In this document: positions 15,001 through 23,890 of the stretch, piece by piece
How the letters are laid out: each line of letters opens with the position of its first letter
Numbering within the stretch: the stretch's first letter is position 1
NCBI GenBank assembly: GCA_034509925.1
Contig: CM067529.1
Coordinates: 11,169,001 to 11,233,000, forward strand
DNA: 64,000 bases
From: Hirudinaria manillensis
Lineage: Eukaryota > Annelida > Clitellata > Hirudinida > Hirudinidae
Direction of reading: 5' to 3'
The notes under the pieces: model-generated
Databases searched by the model: none
The model's input: the letters and a program-made list of their open reading frames with translations, nothing else
Told to the model about the DNA's origin: nothing
Program-made: the position numbers and the translations under genes

Positions 15001-16009
15001 CAACAATATCGACTTGGGCTCTAAATTTTCTTTCAAGCGGCGTACGGTAACAGACATTTCCGTCACCGGCTCCGCTCCTCTCGGCCGATGAATTACTTCG
15101 GTGGTTCTATTCTGACCGGAGATCGGCGGCTTTCTCCGGTTCTTTCGCTGTGGCATCCGAAGATGTTTCCTTGCCTCTCATTTTCCACATCTAGAACGAA
15201 GCTGCCTCCGCCGCTTCAGACATCTTTGTCATCGTCTTCGTTCTTTCTTGGCTAGATAGGCCTATTTTTGTGAGGAATGCGTACGTCGACTTGCCGACTA
15301 CGCCCCTTGCGTCAACTTCTATTGGGAAGAGGACAATTCTGAACCCTTTCTCTTCCAGGTCCACTGCCAGATCTGCGTACTTTTCCGCTTTCAGCGCATT
15401 ACTATACTGCATTCTGTCCTCCAACTCCACCAAAATGATGGCATCTGACGACGGCGACATCAACACCATATCCGGCCTCTTGCCACTTTCACCTGGGGAT
15501 AGTGCCTCATTCCTTCTAAGTCAGCTGCGACTGTCCAATCATTTGCAAGGATGTCCTTTCTTGGCATTTTACATCGCTTTCTAAAGAGGTGTGCGCAGCC
15601 CTCGCGCAGGAAATAAATCTTCCGCTGCTTGGAGATTGCAGTAGAAATTATTTAGTAAGGTATTTCCCGAAATAATCAGCCTAAGAAGCATTAATCAAAG
15701 AAATTATTTAGTAAGGTATTTCCCGAAATAATCAGCCTAAGAAGCATTAATCAAAAGCATTTTATTGTCAATTAAATTTTAATTTAATTAAATGCTACTT
15801 AATAGGAAGAAGCAGCTGTCCTTTCGATCTACGACGGGTCAAGAACGCGCCACATAAATGTCGAAAGAGACGAAGGAGGTGAACTGACAGTAGGAATCAG
15901 CAACTTCAATTCACTGTCAGAGATTGCAAACTACTTTAAGCAGAACCCAATCACCAGGAATGCAACCGGTGAAGAGCTCAAGTTGTCCAAACATCTTTTG
16001 GTTCAGTGA
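4156..16009 (+). CDS. PX-SH3-SH3-SH2 adaptor (Tks/p47phox-like front half)
   Basis: Multi-exon scaffold, about 730 codons. Exons: 4156-4224, 4618-4698, 6543-6622, 7007-7101, 7393-7418, 7844-8178, 8630-8681, 9308-9400, 9606-9729, 10222-10282, 10716-10774, 10988-11029, 11208-11229, 11660-11716, 12198-12260, 12806-12862, 13336-13888, 13954-13982, 14527-14619, 15806-16009. Every junction has GT/AG and keeps phase except 4698 to 6543, where a small 3n+1 exon must be missing. Exons 1-4 encode a PX domain (LKVTWSDNTTSE; LLSKLPHHVLTDERF), the phosphoinositide-binding module of Tks and p47phox. SH3-1 (about residues 213-275) has YWVITNF, EKGDL and GWIPKE; SH3-2 follows directly (VVESYKA, EKGELV, TGWWKIR). 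The linker carries YEN, YSN and YDN motifs and a proline-rich stretch with PxxP. The last two exons form an SH2 domain with FLFRVS in place of FLVRES and its invariant Arg kept. Domain calls are strong; the full-length joining is inferred. Confidence 0.78.
4727..4850. repeat. (ATT)n microsatellite
   Basis: A long ATT/TTA run with interruptions lies just after the second PX exon. It produces a poly-leucine reading frame that is an artefact. Confidence 0.9.
6639..6757. repeat. (AAT)n microsatellite
   Basis: A long AAT run begins about 17 bp inside the intron after the PX exon 6543-6622. The poly-isoleucine frame through it is an artefact. Confidence 0.9.
8708..8975. repeat. AT-only tandem repeat, 22-bp period
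   Basis: About twelve copies of a self-complementary unit built from TTTTAATTAA and TTTTAAATTAAA blocks lie in the intron between the first and second pieces of SH3-1. There are occasional T to C or A variants. No coding capacity. Confidence 0.85.
9500..9556. repeat. (TA)n dinucleotide repeat
   Basis: A near-pure TA run in the intron before the SH3-2 exon, with a shorter TA run at 9578-9592. Confidence 0.9.
10098..10163. repeat. CAT/CGT trinucleotide repeat
   Basis: A CGT run followed by a CAT run in the intron within SH3-2. Its poly-Ser and poly-Met frames are artefacts. Confidence 0.85.
10320..10545. repeat. AT-rich tandem repeat, about 58-bp period
   Basis: Roughly four diverged copies of a unit containing AATCAATTAATATTTAATT and TTAATTATATTTAATTTAAT lie in the intron between 10282 and 10716. 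No coding content. Confidence 0.7.
11931..12110 (+). repeat. L2-like LINE 3' tail followed by (ATT)n
   Basis: AGGGCGCTATATAAATTTC is followed by ATT-rich microsatellite sequence (11960-12100). The order matches 3' ends of L2-group LINEs and is an old insertion inside an intron of the adaptor gene. The LINE body is not recognisable here. Confidence 0.5.
12806..12943 (+). CDS. Alternative 3' terminal exon of the PX-SH3 adaptor
   Basis: If the donor at 12863 is not used, the frame runs on for 26 more codons rich in Ser, Gln and Asn and ends at TAG 12941-12943. An AATAAA lies at 12092+1000, that is 13092-13097, about 150 bp downstream. The product would keep PX and both SH3 domains but lack the proline-rich region and the SH2 domain. 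It is equally possible that this extension is ordinary intron and only the 12806-12862 portion is exonic. Confidence 0.4.
   Translation: MTKIFDEVERSERYKGTRKVCRTESDSRQSFNQSKQSKDFNQPRS
14660..15640 (-). mobile_element. Antisense retroelement relic in the SH2 intron
   Basis: This stretch is clearly richer in G+C than the surrounding intron DNA (14620-15805). On the minus strand it encodes the C-terminal module described at 15191-15469. The remaining sequence, down to about 14660, would be its 3' end. No terminal repeats are seen, which fits a non-LTR element. It splits the SH2 coding sequence (14527-14619 and 15806-16009) but lies wholly within the intron. Confidence 0.5.
15191..15469 (-). pseudogene. 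Retroelement-linked C-terminal module (PD-(D/E)XK-like), fragment
   Basis: A 92-codon open frame with VLMSPSSDAIILVELED, then KYADLAVDLEEKG, then PIEVDARGVVGKS and a final SEAAEAAS. This order (ILVEL, KYxxL, PIEVxxRG, AAExAS) matches from memory the C-terminal, endonuclease-like part often found behind reverse transcriptases of invertebrate retroelements. The hydrophobic strand with Glu and the later Lys resemble a restriction-like fold, which is inference. There is no RT upstream on this strand, so it is a relic. Confidence 0.45.
15644..15755. repeat. Perfect 56-bp tandem duplication
   Basis: Bases 15644-15699 are repeated immediately at 15700-15755 with no mismatch that I can find. It lies between the retroelement relic and the last SH2 exon. 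Confidence 0.9.
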
Positions 16010-17041
16010 GAGACCAATCCCCTTGAAATTATTACTACATATATAACTCTACACCATATATCACAGACATGTTATAATAATAATATTATTATAATTATTG
16101 ATGAAATAACATGTTATAATGATTATATTACTTAATTATTATTACAATAATAATTATTTAAGATATTAATTAAGGTATTTATTATGATAAATTATATTAT
16201 GATAATTATATTATTGTAATGTTATAATAATTATTGTTAACGTAATAGACTCATTATAGCATGTTATTTCATACTAGCTCGTTGGAATCATTTTGAAATT
16301 AATTTTTGTGATTCTTCCCTGCAATGATCTTGCGCTCCAGAACACTTTGGTATCGTTTTTGGCAGCGCAGAACGTTCACATTTACCCAGCACAAAGTTGA
16401 CGGTCTTACGAAACTAGTTGTTTTCAAACTTGTTGCTTCACTTGTTATTTCTTATTAATTCTTATTTATGATGGAAAATATTCGTTTAAAAAAGAAAACC
16501 AGCAACGTTTATTTGATTGCGAAAAGTTTTGTGGTTGAAAAGCTGGTGAAAGTATTTTTGGTTTTCTCTTTATTTGTTTAATTAATGAGATTAATGAACG
16601 TTCAATGTGTCGAAATACAATACAAATATCCGAGGCTATTAGATCTGAGGTAGATGGTTGGACCATCAGTGATACCCCGATGGGATTCGCACCCGTGACG
16701 CCATCGTGAGAGACGAAGTTACTCGGATTATGTATTAGATTTTTTAATTTGTAATGTGGCGAAAGGAATTGTTTGCCGTCCTAAATTATTTTAGTGTAAG
16801 ATGTAACTCAAATTAATTAAAACCAAATTATCAAATGCATGGGATGTGTTATTAAATATTAATGGCACAATTAAAATTAAAATTTTTACAAATCCAACTA
16901 AATATCTTTTGAAACCCGTTTTCAAGTCTTTAAAATCGTATGGTTAGAAACAACTATAATTGATGCAGCAGCTTGTTATGAACTGAAACAACAATACCAA
17001 CAGCAATTTTGGAAAAAGTTATTAAAAAAAATAACGGAATC
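16010..17041. other. Intergenic AT-rich spacer
   Basis: The spacer between the SH2 stop and the HECT gene start holds ATAAT-rich sequence (16070-16260). It also holds a possible tRNA-like relic around 16660-16715 on the minus strand, where GGTGCGAATCCC resembles a box B. I see no gene. Confidence 0.6.
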
Positions 17042-19633
17042 ATGGATCATTATTCGACTTTTCTGGCCAAAATCTTAGCAGCTCACCAGGAAGAGCCGAT
17101 TTTCAACGAGGAATCTGCTCCCATCTTCGGAAAGAATTCACTTACCCAGCTCTTGGAAACGGACCTTCGCGAAATAATGCGCATGTGTTTAAGTCTTAGC
17201 ATAATGTCGGACAAAAAGAAAGCCGCAAGGGTCCTTAGTCTAATTGATGAACTTCTTCCTAGACTTCCTCCTTATCTCGAAGATGATTCCACTCGGACAA
17301 AAACTTCATCCGATTCTCAATGGGCTATCGGAGATGATTTCGACTTCCTTGAAAAATTGGCCACTGCAATCGTTTGCAATTCATTTGAAGTCATAGCACT
17401 CCACACTTGCTTGAATATGTACAGTTCTGTCTATCACTATTCGGTGTTTCTCAAACTGCTCTGTTTTGGTTCCGAACAGTTCGTGTTGAAGAGGGTGAAA
17501 AACTTAGATTTGTTTTTGATCGAGCCTAGTCGGACTCATGGGTGTTCATTAAGAACTCTCACGTTCTTTAAAGCCATCGTAATCATTAAAGAAAGATTTT
17601 CTAATTCGTACCCCGTGGAAACCATGATGTCGCCTAACGCCGTATTCGAGATAAAGAGATTGGGATCCACTATCAAGCTGGCGCAATTATTTTACGAAAA
17701 GTACGAATTGAGCAAAATTTTAAAGTCTCGGTTTCCGATGTGGGAAAGACTGCAGGGAATTTGTCAGAAATTTTCTAACAAAGACATTACTGGGGCAGCC
17801 CACGGCTTGATAGAAGCTCTTCGCCTAGCATCGCCTGACCTAAATAAAGATCTTCAATACTCAAGGGAATTTATAGAGAGCGATATAATTCAACATCTTT
17901 CGAGATTCTTCAATCAGTACCTAACTCACGACGACGAAGAAAATATTGCAGCATTCCTGACTGTTTTACTCCAATTTAAATGGAAATCTGCAGACCAATG
18001 GCACGTAAATGTCGATAATTTTATTTCATTGCTAACGAATATCAAATGTTTGCTTAAATGGCTGGTTGCAAAATGGAAATCACAATCAGCTAAGAATTGC
18101 GAAGTTTGCGCAGATTCGATTTGTAGACGGGGTCTTTATGAAGAGAATATGAAGGAAATAGCGATTCTTTTGAAGTACCTGCACATTCTGAACAACAAGT
18201 GGCATCAGTGGTTTGGAATTCTAAGTTCAAAACCATTGATCGATAACAATACTTTTATTATAAGTAATATTTTAGGACCTATTACGAATGTGGAAGATGC
18301 AACGAAGAATTCAATGATTTTAAATTACGAATTGACAAAACTACTACCTTCTGGGTTTCGGTTTTCAGAGCGATCAAGGGAGTTTCAATCGCTGGTGGTG
18401 CAATTGAATCAGAATTTTCGAAGATATAGAATTAACATTGAAATAAAGCGAGGGAGCATATTGGAAGATTTTATGCAATTGACAAAGAGTTGGAATCCTG
18501 TACATTTTTACCAGCGATGGTTCATCAAATTTGAAGACGAAATAGGGGAAGGTGAAGGAATTTATAAGGAATTCTTTTCGTTGCTTTCTACTGAATTTCA
18601 GAGACACGATTTGAAGATGTGGCTTGGTGCGCCAAAGAGAGTAATTGAAGTGAACCAACTTGAGGGAGAAGACACATTGCCTTTCTATACCTATTCACCT
18701 AATGGATTGTTTCCAAATCTGAAGCAAAACTCCTCTGAGCATTTTTATCTTCTAGGGCAGCTTTTGGCAAAATCTCTTGTAGGCCGTGAAAGAGTGGATA
18801 TGCCATTAAGTATCGAATTTTTCGTGTATATGTTTTCTAGACATCATAATGCTGAAGGCTTGAAATATTGCAACGTTGCTAACATAATACCAGAGACATA
18901 CAAACTTATCGGACAACTACTCAGTGTAAAAAGAAGGAAATTAGAAATCTTAGCTTCTCTGCGATTGAATGAGAACGAAAAACACGATTTGATAAGCAAA
19001 TTGATGTTCGATGAAGATTGCTCTTTTGGCGACCTTTGCCTTAACTTTACTCACCCCGTAACTGGAGAAGAATTGATAGAAGGTGGTAAGAACTTGTTAC
19101 TAAATCAGTATAACATTGAAAAGTATTTAAAAGCATTGGGAGATGCAGTAATAGATACAAAAGAAAATTCCAATGTTAAAGCATTTCAAGAGGGTTTCAA
19201 TGGAATCATCCCCATAAGTGCATTGGCCATATTCCTACCAGAAGAACTACAGCGTTTATTTTGTGGTCGAGCTTTTGAAAAATGGACTGAGGAATATTTG
19301 CGAAGCTGTTGCGTGTTAAAAGATTATGATGGCAATTCCATGTCGATCAAGTACTTATTCGAAGTCCTGTCTTCTTTGGGTCAAGGAGAACAGGGCCTGT
19401 TTCTGAAGTTTGTAACGAGTTCATCGAGACTTCCGCTGCAAGGTTTGAAGGAGCTGTCACCTCCTCTTACGATTTCGAAAATGCAAACCAGCGAAGAAGA
19501 GAAAGACTTGAAACTTCCGTGTGCTAGGACGTGTTTCAACATCTTACTTCTTCCTGAGTACTCAAGTCTGGAGATCACGAGAAGGAAGTTGTTGCAGGCC
19601 ATAGTCCTATGCGATTCTTTTCAATTTGTTTGA
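17042..19633 (+). CDS. HECT-domain E3 ubiquitin ligase, intronless
   Basis: 863-residue protein from ATG 17042 to TGA 19631-19633 in one exon. HECT ligases accept ubiquitin from an E2 on a catalytic Cys and pass it to a substrate lysine. The C-terminal ~400 residues are a HECT domain: GEGEGIYKEFFSLL in the N-lobe, LGQLLAKSLVG, FVTSSSRLPLQGL, then the active-site loop LPCARTCFNILLLPEYSS with Cys831 (codon 19532). The usual consensus has His where Arg stands (LPxxHTCFN). TCFNxLLLPEYSS resembles the UBE3A/HERC group; LPLQGLKELSPPLTI also recalls TRIP12-like HECTs, so the subfamily is open. The first ~450 residues show no domain I can name. All multi-exon neighbours contrast with its lack of introns, suggesting retroposition. 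AATAAA lies 108 bp after the stop. Confidence 0.88.
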   Translation: MDHYSTFLAKILAAHQEEPIFNEESAPIFGKNSLTQLLETDLREIMRMCLSLSIMSDKKKAARVLSLIDELLPRLPPYLEDDSTRTKTSSDSQWAIGDDFDFLEKLATAIVCNSFEVIALHTCLNMYSSVYHYSVFLKLLCFGSEQFVLKRVKNLDLFLIEPSRTHGCSLRTLTFFKAIVIIKERFSNSYPVETMMSPNAVFEIKRLGSTIKLAQLFYEKYELSKILKSRFPMWERLQGICQKFSNKDITGAAHGLIEALRLASPDLNKDLQYSREFIESDIIQHLSRFFNQYLTHDDEENIAAFLTVLLQFKWKSADQWHVNVDNFISLLTNIKCLLKWLVAKWKSQSAKNCEVCADSICRRGLYEENMKEIAILLKYLHILNNKWHQWFGILSSKPLIDNNTFIISNILGPITNVEDATKNSMILNYELTKLLPSGFRFSERSREFQSLVVQLNQNFRRYRINIEIKRGSILEDFMQLTKSWNPVHFYQRWFIKFEDEIGEGEGIYKEFFSLLSTEFQRHDLKMWLGAPKRVIEVNQLEGEDTLPFYTYSPNGLFPNLKQNSSEHFYLLGQLLAKSLVGRERVDMPLSIEFFVYMFSRHHNAEGLKYCNVANIIPETYKLIGQLLSVKRRKLEILASLRLNENEKHDLISKLMFDEDCSFGDLCLNFTHPVTGEELIEGGKNLLLNQYNIEKYLKALGDAVIDTKENSNVKAFQEGFNGIIPISALAIFLPEELQRLFCGRAFEKWTEEYLRSCCVLKDYDGNSMSIKYLFEVLSSLGQGEQGLFLKFVTSSSRLPLQGLKELSPPLTISKMQTSEEEKDLKLPCARTCFNILLLPEYSSLEITRRKLLQAIVLCDSFQFV

Positions 19634-19740
19634 GTTTGTCAAAGTTGGTGATGTTTTTAATATCCTTTTGTTTTTTGTTTTTTTTTTTTGATAAAACAGA
19701 ATTTTGATGTTAATGAATGTCATCCGAGACATGAGCTTGA

Positions 19741-19746
19741 AATAAA
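19741..19746 (+). terminator. Poly(A) signal of the HECT gene
   Basis: AATAAA on the plus strand, 108 bp past the HECT stop codon and about 115 bp from the opposing poly(A) signal of the minus-strand protease gene. Confidence 0.6.
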
Positions 19747-19856
19747 TGTTCGTTCGATATTAACCTTTGGACTGCAAAATAACGCCTAAATCATTTCATA
19801 ATTGATCAAATCCAATTTAGGATTTTCAAAGAGATGACAGTACATTTGTTAGTAAT

Positions 19857-19862
19857 TTATTG
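19857..19862 (-). terminator. Poly(A) signal of the M12B protease gene
   Basis: TTTATT on the plus strand reads AATAAA on the minus strand, about 110 bp beyond the protease stop codon at 19971-19973. The two genes are convergent and separated by only about 340 bp. Confidence 0.6.
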
Positions 19863-19970
19863 AAAAAGAACGAGTCATGGAGTAAAATTCGTAAAATACT
19901 TTAAAAAATATCCGATCATCACAAGACATTACAGAAGGACGTTATATAACAAAGCAATTGTTCTCATTAT

Positions 19971-22900
19971 CTAAAGATTCTTCGCATTTTTGCAAGCGTT
20001 GCAGCACAAATACTGCACTCGCTTCGTGCTGCACATTGAAGGATTTTTGGCCACGTCTGAACATTTGACTTTCAAATTGTCCAATGAAAAGGTCTGTGGA
20101 GCATCATTGAACCAGCATCCGTCTGATATAGAAATGTTATTCAATTCTATAATTGTTTAATAAACTTTTAATAAATAAAATTATCTTCGTGTTTTTAGAA
20201 TAATTGTCACTAATCACATTAACGTGATTGTAAATGTTTAGACAAGTTACAAGTACCTAAACATTTGATGCCAAGTATTGTATCATAATTTTCAAGACAA
20301 ATTTTGATAAATGTTATCAATTGTAAACAATATAAATTACTCTAATTCACCTTCAAATTTCGGAGCTTTTTCGCTGGGCACGCATTTTCCATGCATACAC
20401 CACTTTTGGTTTCCGCAAGTAGTCCCATCAGTGGGTGCCATTCCTGGAATCGACGCACAAAGACGCACGGAAGGCTTGAAGCAAGTCATTCCAGAGCAAA
20501 TGTCGTCTCCACCCTTTGCGCTGTAAATCTGAAACGAAATTCGGTTTTAGAGTAATTTGAGATTTAGTTCACTGAAATTAAATGTAAAAAAAAATAAAAA
20601 ACAAAAACAAAATCATAGATAAATGAATGTGCGTGAGCTAGAGGTATAAAATGGACATATCAATATGAATATGAATGTCAATGTCTCTTTTGTCCTACAT
20701 AATAACATTAGACATGCATGTCAAATCGTGTTCAACGCCATTTACAATGCGCTCGTATTAAGAAACAGTTTGATAAAGGTACCTTTATTAATGCAGGCGC
20801 GATTACTACATCAATAGTAAATTGGTTTAAAGTAATGAATAAAGAATTAATTACCGGACAAAATGAACTATTTCGCTCCTCGACCCACTCCGAACATTGG
20901 TCTACTATGTCCATTCTAGCACCATAAGGTACGGACAGATCATCTGAAAAGTCCATTGGCGGAGGGGAGACGTTGTTTGCTTTGAGACAGTTTTTTAATT
21001 GCCTGGAAATTAATTATTAAATATAACTTTTATTTGGTTTTAAATTGGCTTCGATTTAATAAAACATAAAGAAAATAATTAATGCTGCTCACACGTACAT
21101 CTAGATTTGTAATAATGTGTTAAGTATTGTACAATAACTCTACATTTATGATTATCATTTATACATTTATGATAGAGCTACATGTGTTTATGATATATAT
21201 TTATGAAATAGACATGTTTGTACATACAATATTATTATATATCATAAATTAGTGAGGGCCAAGCTTGATAAATTTAAAGCCACATAATTTTTAAATAGTT
21301 TATAATTTTATAATTCATAACTCACTCGGTCTTTTCCAAATCTGAAATAAAATTTTCAATGTAGTCTCTCGAACATTTGGATATCTTGTCGTAGTTATGC
21401 ACTTCGGTATGCACATGATTCGACATAACGTATTTATCACTCATGGGACAATCGTTGTCTTCCTCATCATGATTTGCGCCCAGCCTAAGAGACAATATCA
21501 ACGCTTATTATTTAGAGTTCGTAGGAAAAGTAATACATTTTCTATGTTAAAAAGTTGTAATTTGGAGCTGACGATGCGTACAAAAACATCGAAACGAAAA
21601 ACGTTTGACCAAAGGTTGGACTTGAATCTCTGACACTTACACGTGGATCATCTCATGGGCAGTAGTTCTGACCGTAGTAATGAAATCGGTGTGATGGACG
21701 ACACTAACTCCGCGGGGCTGACAAGCGCTTCCTATATAAGCATTTCCTTTGTCCTTTAATGGCATCCTTTGAAAGAAAAGTTGAAATTCAAGTAAACATT
21801 CAAGTAGAGTACAGCTAGAAAGATATACTGGAATAAACAACAATATATGATTTTATTTTGCAAAAGATGCTTTTAGATACTTTTCACCTAATAAGAAATC
21901 ACCTAAGTAAATATTGAGAATAAAAATTCCATCCGCACCTTGTGAAAGCCACAACCACGTCGTAGTTATTGATTTCCTTTGACACCGACATTTTCAAAAA
22001 TGCCAAAACCATGTCACCATCTAGTTTTCCAAAAAAATCCAACACCAGAGGATTTTCGGTAAACTGAGACTCTTCTGGACTCTATGATAAATTAAAATTT
22101 CAGTTGAGAATTCCAAGTACATGCTTAACTTGTCTGTGCCAGCGTAAGGTTTGTACGTAAGGCACTCAAAGTTCAAAATTGATTAAATAATTAATTAATT
22201 GTCTATTGATTAACTGGATGTTTTAATATAGGTTAATTATTTTACCTCCTTCACCACAAAATTGGTCAACTTGACATGAAGACTGTATTTAGACGAGTTG
22301 AGAGTACTGAATATATTGTTTAGCTAAAATAAAAATAAATAAATAAAATAAATTTCATTTAATTCAAGGAATATTGTCATGGAGAAAAAAAACAGTATAC
22401 AATTTTCAAATAACATTTTAACAAATAAGCAAAGAAATAAATCAATTCAACCCACATAATCGAAAATATGGGCATACGAGAACTTGATATCCTTCAAGGC
22501 TTTTTCGCGGTTTCCATTATTTTTGTGCAAGAAGCTTTTTTGCAAAAACAAAAAGAAAGGAAAAATATAATAAAATGAGAAAATTATCCTATAAAATCTT
22601 ATAAAATAATTATTGCAAGTTAATAATCCCAAGGTTTCCTACTGAGTGTACTCTGAATGATCAGCAATTGCCAAAACTTCAATAACCAATGGCTCCAGCC
22701 CAGCGCTTCCTAAAATGAATGAGTTTTATTTTTTACTTGAAGAGCAAATGCATTTGTATTTAACAGATATTTTGAGTGTTTTATGTAAATACATAATAAA
22801 TACATAAATTCAACATTTACGAGGGATTAATGTGCTCTCAAAATGAAATATTAATAAAATAGATAGTTTGACATAATAATTATAATTATAACTTTAATTT

Positions 22901-23522
22901 AATATACATAGTACAATGTATAAGTAAGGACTAGTATTTCTCTACGATTAATTATGTATCTTATTAAGATACATGAGATGTGACAACACTTCTTAAAGGC
23001 GTTCTTTGGCGGTTCAGGCTGGGTATCGAACACGACACATGCATGAACACTAACCATTCGGCCACCTGTATTATTATTGTTATTACTGATTTCTCATTAT
23101 ATATAAAGCATTATTATTATTGTTATTATTATTATAATTATTATTATTAATATTATTATCATTATCATTATTATTATTATATAAATTAAAAAAATAAATT
23201 GTCATTTAAATTTAGACAGCAGTAAGTACAACATAATAATTACGATTTTATTATAATATATAATCCAATATAAAAATAAAGTCTAGAATTTCTCTACCAT
23301 TACTAATCTAATCGAAGTTTACATTTACGAAAAAATAGCAAATTATAAATGTTTACAAAACGATTTATTTCTAAAAATAATTCTAAAATAATTCATCAAT
23401 AAAAAAAATTAAAAATGTCATAATAAAAAATTACCTTGAACATTTACTGGTACCGCTAGAGCTCCAGGATTGGCGATAACTGCCAGGAAGACGGCCAGAG
23501 AAAAGAAGCATAAACCTTCCAT
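19971..23522 (-). CDS. Secreted reprolysin-type (M12B) metalloprotease, no prodomain
   Basis: Ten exons (minus strand): 23522-23435, 22709-22643, 22534-22456, 22323-22246, 22081-21939, 21766-21641, 21484-21326, 21002-20855, 20528-20351, 20122-19971. All have GT/AG and consistent phases, giving 405 residues. Residues 1-25 are a signal peptide (hydrophobic LCFFSLAVFLAVIA). The catalytic domain begins almost at once (VIEVLAIADHSEY, about residue 35). The zinc site is HEMIHVLGANHD (H189, E190, H193, H199), split across the exon 6/7 boundary, with Met-turn YVM at Met214. A Cys-rich segment follows with C-rich spacing and DGTTCG, KWC, GKC (residues 330-345), as in ADAMTS Cys-rich domains. The last exon adds a short six-Cys tail. 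No propeptide or cysteine switch fits between signal and catalytic domain, and there is no membrane segment. It is probably an extracellular zinc endopeptidase; substrate unknown. Confidence 0.9.
22985..23072 (-). mobile_element. tRNA-derived SINE head relic
   Basis: On the minus strand, TGGCCGAATGG resembles a Pol III box A. About 30 bp later TGTTCGATACC resembles box B. An (ATT)n-type tract adjoins at 23069-23180. The fragment sits in intron 1 of the protease gene. There is no full cloverleaf with a clear anticodon stem, so I call it a SINE relic, not a tRNA gene. Confidence 0.45.
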
Positions 23523-23570
23523 CTTCGTATCTTCGAGTCTTCGAATGTGGGTCTCCGTAGCGAAACCTGT

Positions 23571-23580
23571 CCTTTTTATA
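23571..23580 (-). promoter_or_regulatory. TATA box of the protease gene
   Basis: TATAAAAAGG on the minus strand lies 49-58 bp upstream of the protease start codon. A start site about 30 bp downstream would leave a leader of roughly 20-30 nt, with no room for an upstream coding exon. This supports the ATG at 23522 as the true start and the absence of a propeptide. Confidence 0.6.
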
Positions 23581-23702
23581 GACAATCTCTGAATGAGTGG
23601 CCCACAAAGTATCAATGGAATCCAATTCGTTTGACATCAGTCAGTAATCATTGTTGAATCGTGCACCCAGACTTTCTTTGCCGTTCGCAGTAGCCACACA
23701 CT

Positions 23703-23890
23703 TTTGTGACTTTATCAAATAATACATGATATAGGCTGACTTATGGAAATTAATAGCGAGATTTGTTGACTTTATCAAATTATTCGTGACATAAGCTGAC
23801 TTATGGAAATGAATAAAGAGCCTTGTTGACTCTATCGCATTAAGCATGATATAAGCTAACTTATTGAAATTAATAAAGACGTTTGTCGAC
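23703..23890. repeat. 60-bp tandem repeat upstream of the protease promoter
   Basis: Three diverged copies with an exact 60-bp period start near 23703, 23763 and 23823, and a partial fourth starts near 23883. Shared blocks are TTGACTTTATCAAAT and GCTGACTTATGGAAAT. The period is a multiple of three, so the minus strand stays open with a 20-residue periodic translation, but it has no gene context. It begins about 120 bp upstream of the TATA box. Confidence 0.85.

Noticed and set aside
16660-16715. tRNA gene on the minus strand
   Set aside because: Only a box B-like GGTGCGAATCCC is recognisable; no convincing cloverleaf, so at most a SINE relic.
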